Source: Coralloluteibacterium stylophorae (GTDB lineage: Bacteria; Pseudomonadota; Gammaproteobacteria; Xanthomonadales; Xanthomonadaceae). From it: 64,000 nucleotides of DNA. The translations under genes were made by a program, and so were the position numbers. Within the stretch, counting starts at the first letter, position 1; every line of letters begins with the position of its first letter. A model generated the notes under the pieces. That model saw only the letters and a list, made by a program, of their open reading frames with translations. It was not told the DNA's origin and searched no databases. This document shows, piece after piece, positions 58,775 to 64,000 of this stretch. Location of the stretch: contig NZ_JAGQFT020000012.1 of assembly GCF_018122625.2 (NCBI RefSeq), forward strand, positions 52,444 to 116,443, read 5' to 3'.

Positions 58775-58786
58775 TACGCATGCGTA
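58775..58786. promoter_or_regulatory. Perfect palindrome upstream of fadE, candidate operator
   Basis: TACGCATGCGTA is a perfect 12-base palindrome 63-74 bases upstream of the fadE start on the minus strand, between fadE and the STAS-like gene. Spacing and symmetry suit a TetR-family repressor site such as those controlling fatty acid degradation genes. The regulator is unknown. Confidence 0.45.
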
Positions 58787-58812
58787 CAGGAGGCGTCGAG
58801 CGGGTCACGCGC

Positions 58813-59211
58813 TCAGACGCCGCCCGGGGCGTGCGCGCCGCGGACGTGCTCGCCGACCCAGAGCAGGGCGGCGTCGCGCTCGGCCGGGTCGAAGGCGCGC
58901 ATCTCGACCCGCGGCAGCACCGGGTTCCACATCTTCACCAGGGTCCGCAGCCAGTCCTTCTGCGTGACCACCGCGGCGCGCGGGAAGCGCTTGAGCTCCC
59001 CGAGCTTGCCGAAGGTGTAGCGCAGGTCCTTGGCGATGGCGTGCGCGGTGATGTCCTCGAAAGCCTCGAGGTCGCAGTACAGGCCGATGCAGTCGTGGCT
59101 CGCCAGCTTCTCCTCGATCGTGGCGATGATGCGGTCGTAGTCGTTGCTGGTGGCGACGCCGGAGAGCTTCATCGCGACGACGTGGTCGGGGGCAGGCAGG
59201 ATCTCGAGCAT
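58813..59211 (-). CDS. SpoIIAA-like / STAS-domain protein
   Basis: The 132-residue protein starts MLEILPAPDHVVAMKLSGVA and continues through CIGLYCDLEAFEDITAHAIA and RAAVVTQKDWLRTLVKMWNP, the pattern of the SpoIIAA-like (STAS/SEC14-like) family. Members are small cytoplasmic proteins that may bind lipids or act in regulation; no activity is established. The start is set by this conserved N-terminus although the frame is open upstream. It is upstream of fadE on the same strand with a 100-base gap. Confidence 0.8.
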   Translation of the reverse strand: MLEILPAPDHVVAMKLSGVATSNDYDRIIATIEEKLASHDCIGLYCDLEAFEDITAHAIAKDLRYTFGKLGELKRFPRAAVVTQKDWLRTLVKMWNPVLPRVEMRAFDPAERDAALLWVGEHVRGAHAPGGV

Positions 59212-59359
59212 GGGCGGCTCCTTGGCTTGGATCGCGTTCCATGCTCGCCGCGGGGCGGTGGCGGCCACGTCATCGTGCCGTGACCTCCGACGGTTCCGCG
59301 GCGCGCACGGTGCAGGCAAGCTGTGCGGCCAGCCCGCGTCGCGGGCGCGGAGGACGACG

Positions 59360-59899
59360 ATGAAACGCTCCCGGACCGCCATCCTGATCGCCATGGGCAC
59401 CGCGCCGGTGCTGCTCACCGCCTGCGGGCCGGGCGAGCAGACCCGCGAGGGCCTCTACACCTCGCTCGACGCCTGCACCGCCGACGGCAACGAACTCAAC
59501 GCCTGCCGCACCGCGCTGGCGCAGGCGCAGGCCGCCGGGGACGAGGCCAGCCCGCAGTACGCGGCACGCGCCGAGTGCGAGCAGAACCACGGCGAGGGCC
59601 AGTGCGAGGAGCGGCGTACGGCCACCGGCCATTCCTTCTTCGGCCCCTTCGTCACCGGCTTCTTCCTGTCGCAGCTGATGCGCGGCGGACAGCCGGTCGG
59701 GTTGGCGCAGGGCGCGCCGGCCTTCCGCGACGCCTCCGGCGGCTTCACCCGCCCGGTCGCGCCGGGCGGCGGCGTCTACCGCGCCGGCAGCGGCCGGCCG
59801 GCCGGCTTCGCGCCGGTGACGGCGACGCCGAACCAGGCCGTCACCACCGCGCGCGGCGGCTTCGGCCGCAGCGCCGGCGGCCGTGCCTACGGCGGCTAA
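59360..59899 (+). CDS. ygiB: YgiB-like (DUF1190) lipoprotein
   Basis: A 179-residue predicted lipoprotein with lipobox LLTAC (Cys22). The DUF1190 features are visible as YTSLDACTADG, NACRTALAQAQA, RAECEQNHGEGQCEERRTA and the glycine-rich tail ending GGFGRSAGGRAYGG. Function is unknown; in E. coli ygiB is paired with ygiC. Here the gene is five bases upstream of a YgiC homologue. The start is the ATG that gives the lipoprotein signal. Confidence 0.88.
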   Translation: MKRSRTAILIAMGTAPVLLTACGPGEQTREGLYTSLDACTADGNELNACRTALAQAQAAGDEASPQYAARAECEQNHGEGQCEERRTATGHSFFGPFVTGFFLSQLMRGGQPVGLAQGAPAFRDASGGFTRPVAPGGGVYRAGSGRPAGFAPVTATPNQAVTTARGGFGRSAGGRAYGG

Positions 59900-59904
59900 A
59901 GCCG

Positions 59905-61137
59905 GTGCGGCGGATCGCGATCCCCGAGCGCCCCGACTGGCGCGGCACGGCCGAACGCCACGGCTTCGTCTTCCACACCGTGTGCGGCGAGCCGTACTGG
60001 GACGAGACCGCGTTCTACGCCTTCACCCTGGAGCAGGTGGAGCGCGACATCGAGGACCCGAGCGCCGAACTGCACGCGATGGCGCTCGACCTGGTCGACG
60101 GCATCGTCCGCAGCGAAGCGAGCCTGCGCCGGCTCGCCATTCCCGAGCGGTACTGGGACTGGATCGCGCGCAGCTGGCAGGCGCGCCAGCCGCATCTCTA
60201 CGGGCGCATGGACCTCGCCTACGACGGCCGCGGCCCGGCCAGGCTCTACGAGCTCAACTACGACACCCCGACCTCGCTGTTCGAGGCCGCCTTCTTCCAG
60301 TGGGAATGGCTGGAGGACGGGCGCCGGCGCAGCCTGCTGCCGATGGGCGCCGACCAGTACAACGGGATCCAGGAGGCGCTGGTGGAGGCCTTCGCCAGCA
60401 TCGCGCCCGGCCTGCCGCGGCCGTTCTACCTGGCTTCGGTGCGGGACTCGGTCGAGGACCGCGGCACGGTCGAGTACCTGCGCGACTGCGCGCTGCAGGC
60501 GGGGCTGGATGCGGCGCTGATCGCGATGGAGGACATCGGCCTCGGCGAGAACGGCGGCTTCACCGACCTCGGCGACACCGTGATCGGCACCCTATTCAAG
60601 CTGTACCCGCTCGAGGATCTGTTCGCCGACGACTTCGGCCGCCACCTTCCCGACTCGGGCGTGCAGCTCATCGAGCCGCCGTGGAAGGCGGTGCTGAGCA
60701 ACAAGGGTGTCCTGCCGCTGCTGTGGGAGGCGCACCGCGGCCATCCGAACCTGCTGGAGGCGCACTTCGACGACGGCCGCGACGCGCTGCCGCCGGGCTG
60801 GGTGCGCAAGCCGCTGTTCTCGCGCGAGGGCGCCAACGTCAGCATCCGCCGCGCCGACGGCAGCGAGACCCGCAGCGACGGCCCCTACGCCGGTCCCTGC
60901 ATCCGCCAGGCCTATGCCCCGCTGCCGCGCTTCGACGGCGGCCACGCGGTGGTCGGCAGCTGGGTCGTCGGCGATCGCGCCTGCGGCATGGGGATCCGCG
61001 AGGACACCTCCGAGATCACCCACGACACCGCCCGCTTCGTCCCCCACGCCATCGTCGATGCGGGCTGGGAGCCGGGACGCAGCGAGCCACCCCCGCCGCC
61101 GCGCAGGGGCGGGCGGGACGATGTGCTGGTGGCTTGA
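59905..61137 (+). CDS. ygiC: Glutathionylspermidine synthase family ATP-grasp protein (YgiC-like)
   Basis: A 410-residue protein with a GTG start. Motifs match the C-terminal amide synthase domain of glutathionylspermidine synthase: VCGEPYWDETAFYAF, YDGRGPARLYELNYDTPTSL, FFQWEWLEDG, LFKLYPLEDLFADDFG, IEPPWKAVLSNKGVLPLLWE and KPLFSREGANVSI. YgiC itself lacks demonstrated glutathionylspermidine synthase activity, so the substrate is open. It is coupled to ygiB. The C-terminus is an arginine/proline-rich tail (PPPPPRRGGRDD) that ends next to a repeat element. Confidence 0.9.
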   Translation: MRRIAIPERPDWRGTAERHGFVFHTVCGEPYWDETAFYAFTLEQVERDIEDPSAELHAMALDLVDGIVRSEASLRRLAIPERYWDWIARSWQARQPHLYGRMDLAYDGRGPARLYELNYDTPTSLFEAAFFQWEWLEDGRRRSLLPMGADQYNGIQEALVEAFASIAPGLPRPFYLASVRDSVEDRGTVEYLRDCALQAGLDAALIAMEDIGLGENGGFTDLGDTVIGTLFKLYPLEDLFADDFGRHLPDSGVQLIEPPWKAVLSNKGVLPLLWEAHRGHPNLLEAHFDDGRDALPPGWVRKPLFSREGANVSIRRADGSETRSDGPYAGPCIRQAYAPLPRFDGGHAVVGSWVVGDRACGMGIREDTSEITHDTARFVPHAIVDAGWEPGRSEPPPPPRRGGRDDVLVA

Positions 61138-61147
61138 AGGGGGTGAA

Positions 61148-61381
61148 GCGGGAACAGGGAAGGGTGAAGCGGGAACCGGGAACTGGAGGTCGACGTGGTT
61201 GGCGGGCGCGCGCTTCGTCCGGTGCGGCGGGAAGGATGAGCAGGAACGGGAAACGGGGGAACGGGGAACGGGAAAGTAATGCGGCGCCGCTTCTTCCCAG
61301 GTGCCGTTCCGGCGGAGAGAGGACCGGCAGCACCTGAAAGGCTCCAGTTCCCTATTCCCGCTTCACCCTTCCCCGTTCCCG
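61148..61381. repeat. Inverted-repeat element with GGGAAC-type repeats
   Basis: Arms at 61157-61188 and 61341-61372 are inverted copies, 30 of 32 bases identical. They extend to 61148 and 61381 with lower identity. The left arm contains a direct duplication of GGGTGAAGCGGGAAC (61141-61155 and 61163-61177). The 152-base middle has GGAACGGGAAACGGGGGAAC (about 61231-61250), then more of the same. There is no convincing ORF. It lies between the convergent ygiC and glutathione transferase genes, and the right arm ends just before a stop codon. It may be a MITE-like element or a large terminator hairpin. Confidence 0.75.
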
Positions 61382-61384
61382 GCC

Positions 61385-62101
61385 TCAATCCTCCAGCTCC
61401 GGGTAATGCCGGAATATCCCGCTCTCGTCGTAGGGCAGGCGGCGCTCGGAGTCCAGGTAGGCCTTGATGTTCGGTCGCGCCGCCACCGCCTCGGCCAGGG
61501 CCAGGACGTGAGGGATCTTCGGCGCCAGGGCCTGCATGGTCTTCGGGAAGGCATAACGCAGGCCGTCGACCACCTGGAACAGCGACAGGTCGGCGTAGGA
61601 CAGCCGGGCGCCCACCAGGTGCTGCGGGCCGTGCGGGTTCTTCGCCAGCACGCGCTCGAAGTAGCCGAGGAACTTGGGGATGCGCTCCTCGCGGAACTCC
61701 TTCGCCCGGCGCCTGGCCTCGGCTTTCTGGTCCTCGTAGTAGGCGCCGATGCCGACCGGGTGGTGCACATCGTGCGATTCGGCCACCAGGTCGGCGATGG
61801 TGAGCTGCAGCTGGTGGGTCCACAGCGCGTCGGCCTCGTCCTTGGCCACCAGCCCCAGGCGCGGGCCGAGGAACTGCAGGATGGCCGCGACCTGGCCGAC
61901 CGTCACCGTCCCAGCGCGCAGGTAGGGCGGGGCGAAGGAGGGGCGGTCGTCGTCCTCGAGCCCCTTCTCGACGGCGTCGACGCCACCGGCGTCCCCGTCG
62001 TTGCCGATGTCGACCCAGTCGGCCCCGGCCTCGGCCAGGGCGAGGCGGACGAATTCGCCGCGACCGGGCAGGCCGGGCCAGTAGTAGAGCTCGTAGCGCA
62101 T
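61385..62101 (-). CDS. Glutathione S-transferase family protein
   Basis: A 238-residue GST. The thioredoxin-like N-terminal domain starts MRYELYYWPGLPGRGEFVRL (sigma/alpha-class-like tyrosine, then GRGEFVRLAL), with the glutathione-site segment LRAGTVTVGQVAAILQFLG. The helical C-terminal domain contains LVGARLSYADLSLFQVVDGL, the capping-box region. It would conjugate glutathione to electrophiles, but the substrate is unknown. The frame is open upstream into the control region of the next operon; the start at 62101 matches the family N-terminus. Confidence 0.88.
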   Translation of the reverse strand: MRYELYYWPGLPGRGEFVRLALAEAGADWVDIGNDGDAGGVDAVEKGLEDDDRPSFAPPYLRAGTVTVGQVAAILQFLGPRLGLVAKDEADALWTHQLQLTIADLVAESHDVHHPVGIGAYYEDQKAEARRRAKEFREERIPKFLGYFERVLAKNPHGPQHLVGARLSYADLSLFQVVDGLRYAFPKTMQALAPKIPHVLALAEAVAARPNIKAYLDSERRLPYDESGIFRHYPELED

Positions 62102-62166
62102 GGGAGTCCTCGTCGGTGGCGGGCGGCGCAGTGTCCGCAACGGGACGTCGGACGCGGATGAAGCGA

Positions 62167-62224
62167 TGTAAAGCACGCTTGACATGGGCGGCGCAGCGCC
62201 CGAGCATGTCAAGCACCCTTTACA
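62167..62224. promoter_or_regulatory. Two dyad operators forming one large inverted repeat, upstream of the hydrolase-membrane-XRE operon
   Basis: TGTAAAGCACGCTTGACA (62167-62184) and TGTCAAGCACCCTTTACA (62207-62224) are each imperfect dyads of the form TGTMAAGC, two bases, GCTTKACA. They are also inverted copies of each other (20-base arms to 62186 and from 62205, three mismatches, 18-base spacer). Centres are 40 bases apart, near four helical turns. They directly precede the hydrolase gene, and the operon's last gene encodes an XRE regulator, the likely binder. Confidence 0.72.
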
Positions 62225-62235
62225 TGGAGTCGCGC

Positions 62236-63210
62236 ATGATCCTCCGGACCATCCTGTGCCTTTTCCTCGCGATGGCTTTGGGCCCGGCCCTGGCCGCGGG
62301 CCAGGTGCCGCCGCGCGCGACGCTGTGCGCCTCGCCGGCGGCCGGTCTGCCCGAAGCTGCGGAACGCTTCGAGGTCGGGCGCCTCGCCGTGCAGCGCTTC
62401 GGCGCGCATGGCCGGCCGCTGGTGCTGGTGCCCGGCCTCGCCAGCGGCGCCTGGGCCTGGGCCGGCGTGGCCGCGCCGCTCGCCGCGGAGCACCGGGTCT
62501 ACGTGGTCACGCTGCCCGGCTTCGACGCGCGTGCGGGCGTCGAGGGCGAGCCTTTCCATGGCGCCGCGCAGGCCCTGCAGGCGCTGCTCGCGCGTCTTCC
62601 GCAGGATGGCGGCGGCCCGGTGCTGGTCGGGCACAGCCTCGGCGGCGCGCTGGCGCTGCAGGTCGCGGCGATGCACCCGGAGGACGTGGCCGGGGTGGTG
62701 GCGATCGACGGCCTGCCGGTGTTCCCGGGCATGGAGCGGCTGGATGCGCCCACGCGCATCGCCGCCGCCGAGCGGCTGCACGCGCAGATGGCGGCCGCCG
62801 GCGAGGAGAGCTTCCTGGTCCAGCAGCAGGCCTACATGCGCGGCATCGGTTTCGTCGATACCGGTCTCGCCGACCGCTGCGCCGTGCTCGCCGCGCGCAG
62901 CGACGCCACCGCGGTGGCCGATGCCGCGCGCGCGCTGATGCGGCTCGACCTGCGCCCGGCGATGGCGCGGGCGGACGTGCCGGTGCTGGAGATCGTCCCT
63001 TACCTGGCAGGTGACCATGCCGCTCCGCCACGCGTGCTGTCCGCGCAGCAGAAGGCCGACTACTACCGCGGCCTGCTCGGGCCGCTGCTGCAGGCCGGGG
63101 TGGTGGTGGTCGAGGACGCGCGCCATTTCGTCCAGCTCGAACGGCCGCAGGCGGTGCTGGATGCGATCGACGGCTTCGTCGCGCGCCTCGATGCTGACGG
63201 GGCGCGCTGA
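62236..63210 (+). CDS. Exported alpha/beta-hydrolase
   Basis: The 324-residue protein has a signal peptide (ILRTILCLFLAMALGPALAA). The nucleophile elbow is VLVGHSLGGALAL, with the oxyanion region LVLVPGLASGAWAW. Acid and histidine are plausible in PYLAGDHAAPP and VVEDARHFVQLERPQ near the C-terminus. I chose the ATG at 62236 because GGAG lies six bases before it; the ATG at 62224 lies inside the operator. It is the first gene of a three-gene operon with a membrane protein and an XRE regulator. The substrate is unknown. Confidence 0.85.
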   Translation: MILRTILCLFLAMALGPALAAGQVPPRATLCASPAAGLPEAAERFEVGRLAVQRFGAHGRPLVLVPGLASGAWAWAGVAAPLAAEHRVYVVTLPGFDARAGVEGEPFHGAAQALQALLARLPQDGGGPVLVGHSLGGALALQVAAMHPEDVAGVVAIDGLPVFPGMERLDAPTRIAAAERLHAQMAAAGEESFLVQQQAYMRGIGFVDTGLADRCAVLAARSDATAVADAARALMRLDLRPAMARADVPVLEIVPYLAGDHAAPPRVLSAQQKADYYRGLLGPLLQAGVVVVEDARHFVQLERPQAVLDAIDGFVARLDADGAR

Positions 63211-63211
63211 G

Positions 63212-63619
63212 ATGGGCGCGCGCGAGACGAGGAATTCCCGGCGCTACATGCGCGAGTTCTGGCCGCCGATGCTGGCCTACTGCCTGATCGTCCTGTTCGC
63301 CTTCCCCTGGGCCGGCGAGCCGGCATTGCCGCTGGCCGCGCGCCTGGCGCTGGCGCTGCTGCCGGTGGTGCCGATGATCCTGGTGCTGCGCGCCTGCGCG
63401 CGCATGATCCTGCGCAGCGACGAACTCGAGCAACGGCTCGCGCTGCAGGCGCTGGCGGCGGCGACGGTGCTGGTCGGCAGCGTGAGCTTCGCGATCGGCT
63501 TCGTCGATTCCGCGCGCATTCTGGAGGTTCCCGGCTCCAGCCTGCTGCTGGTGCTGCCGGCGACGATCGGCACCTGGGGCCTGAGCCGCTGGTGGCTGGG
63601 GCGGCGCCTGCGCACATGA
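63212..63619 (+). CDS. Small four-helix membrane protein preceding an XRE regulator
   Basis: A 135-residue protein with about four hydrophobic segments: PPMLAYCLIVLFAFPWAG, LALALLPVVPMILVLRACA, ALAAATVLVGSVSFAIGFV and SLLLVLPATIGTWGLSRWWL. Between segments two and three is ARMILRSDELEQRLALQALA, a conserved signature of such proteins next to YozG-type regulators. It starts one base after the hydrolase stop and its stop overlaps the regulator ATG. It may modulate the regulator or sense the membrane; this is inference. Confidence 0.82.
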   Translation: MGARETRNSRRYMREFWPPMLAYCLIVLFAFPWAGEPALPLAARLALALLPVVPMILVLRACARMILRSDELEQRLALQALAAATVLVGSVSFAIGFVDSARILEVPGSSLLLVLPATIGTWGLSRWWLGRRLRT

Positions 63620-63810
63620 AGAACCGGGTTCGCGAGCTGCGCGCGGCGCGGGGCTGGTCGCAGGCGGAACTGGCCGAGCGCTTGGACGTCTCGCGCCAGA
63701 CCGTCATCGCCATCGAGACCGGCCGCTACGATCCGAGCCTGCCGCTCGCCTTCGCGATCGCGCGGCTGTTCGGCGAGGCCATCGAGGCGATCTTCGCGCC
63801 CGAGGAGTGA
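63616..63810 (+). CDS. XRE-family helix-turn-helix transcriptional regulator (YozG-like)
   Basis: A 64-residue stand-alone DNA-binding protein. The helix-turn-helix is ARGWSQAELAERLDVSRQTV followed by IAIETGRYDPSLPLAFAIAR, and it ends IEAIFAPEE. The short form starting MKNRVRELRAARG is typical of regulators encoded after a small membrane protein. It is translationally coupled to that gene (ATGA) and probably acts on the two dyads at 62167-62224. Confidence 0.9.
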   Translation: MKNRVRELRAARGWSQAELAERLDVSRQTVIAIETGRYDPSLPLAFAIARLFGEAIEAIFAPEE

Positions 63811-63826
63811 CCGCGCCTTCGTCCGC

Positions 63827-63850
63827 GGCAACGGCGCGAAAGCCGTTGCC
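63827..63850. other. Perfect hairpin near the IS110 end
   Basis: GGCAACGGC (63827-63835) and GCCGTTGCC (63842-63850) pair exactly around the loop GCGAAA. A further direct copy of GGCAACGGC lies at 63900-63908 inside the transposase reading frame. It could be a terminator for the XRE operon or part of the insertion-sequence end. Confidence 0.5.
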
Positions 63851-63893
63851 CTCGCGCCGGCAAGGGGGCGTCCTGTAGATACCGTCTTGCCTC

Positions 63894-64000
63894 CTACCTG
63901 GCAACGGCTCTTGCAGGATCGAATGGCTGACCTGACTTGAGCACGCCGTAGACGATGCGCAGCAGCCTGCGCATGGCGGCGCAGATGATCTGCTTGGCGC
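63894..64000 (-). mobile_element. IS110-family transposase, C-terminal fragment at the right edge
   Basis: Reading the minus strand from the window edge gives AKQIICAAMRRLLRIVYGVL, then KSGQPFDPARAVAR and a TAG stop at 63894-63896. The pattern AAMRRLLRIVYGVLKSGQPF is the usual end of IS110-type transposases, whose last helices follow the serine-containing domain. Only about 35 codons are in the window, so whether the element is intact cannot be judged. The bases from 63811 to 63893 should hold the element's right end. Confidence 0.72.

Overview
The window is very GC-rich (roughly 70% or more, with C or G at almost every third codon position) and densely coded. Several features point to a gammaproteobacterium of the Xanthomonadaceae/Lysobacteraceae (Luteimonas/Lysobacter-like). 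These are the rpoE-rseA-mucD stress operon, the lepA-lepB-DUF4845-rnc-era-recO run, many short REP palindromes of the type GTAGGAGCGGCTTCAGCCGC, and a xylan locus with TGRTAGCGCTAYCA operators like the Xanthomonas xyl-box. The species assignment is inference.

Region 1 (1-15602) is a divergent glucuronoxylan-utilisation locus. On the minus strand lie a hexuronate-type MFS transporter, a GH10 xylanase, a GH115 alpha-glucuronidase, a GH2 enzyme and the start of a second GH10 cut by the window edge. On the plus strand lie a TonB-dependent receptor, a GPH-family glycoside symporter, a GH43 enzyme and an aldose 1-epimerase. The 398-base divergent spacer carries two LacI-type operators. The likely scheme is surface capture by the receptor, periplasmic cleavage and deglucuronidation, then uptake of xylosides and uronates.

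Region 2 (15667-23865) holds glpD-glpK, greB, a LysM lytic transglycosylase, a duplicated-domain DUF2845 protein and an orphan FadB/FadJ-type beta-oxidation enzyme, separated by a strong bidirectional terminator.

Region 3 (24011-33136) has the envelope-stress operon rpoE-rseA-mucD behind a candidate sigma-E promoter. It is followed by lepA, lepB, a DUF4845 protein, rnc, era, a GFA-family gene and recO.

Region 4 (33133-43080) contains a response regulator with an Hpt domain, a YdbH-like lipid-transport protein with a YdbL-like lipoprotein, rlmD, a CYTH protein, nagZ, a purine phosphoribosyltransferase, a methylthioinosine-type phosphorylase, a cold-shock protein and an AidB-type acyl-CoA dehydrogenase.

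Region 5 (43329-50526) is the ligase-associated DNA-repair cluster (EXO, LIG, LHR-core helicase, MPE), translationally coupled, with an ExoD gene inserted in opposite orientation and a small TPR gene at its end.

Region 6 (50588-64000) contains a large soluble hybrid histidine kinase, a CYP152-type peroxygenase P450, FadE, a STAS-like protein, the YgiB-YgiC pair, a 234-base inverted-repeat element, a glutathione transferase, an alpha/beta-hydrolase-membrane protein-XRE operon behind two dyad operators, and the C-terminus of an IS110-family transposase at the right edge.

No tRNA, rRNA or CRISPR array was seen. Domain and family names come from reading the translations, not from searches.
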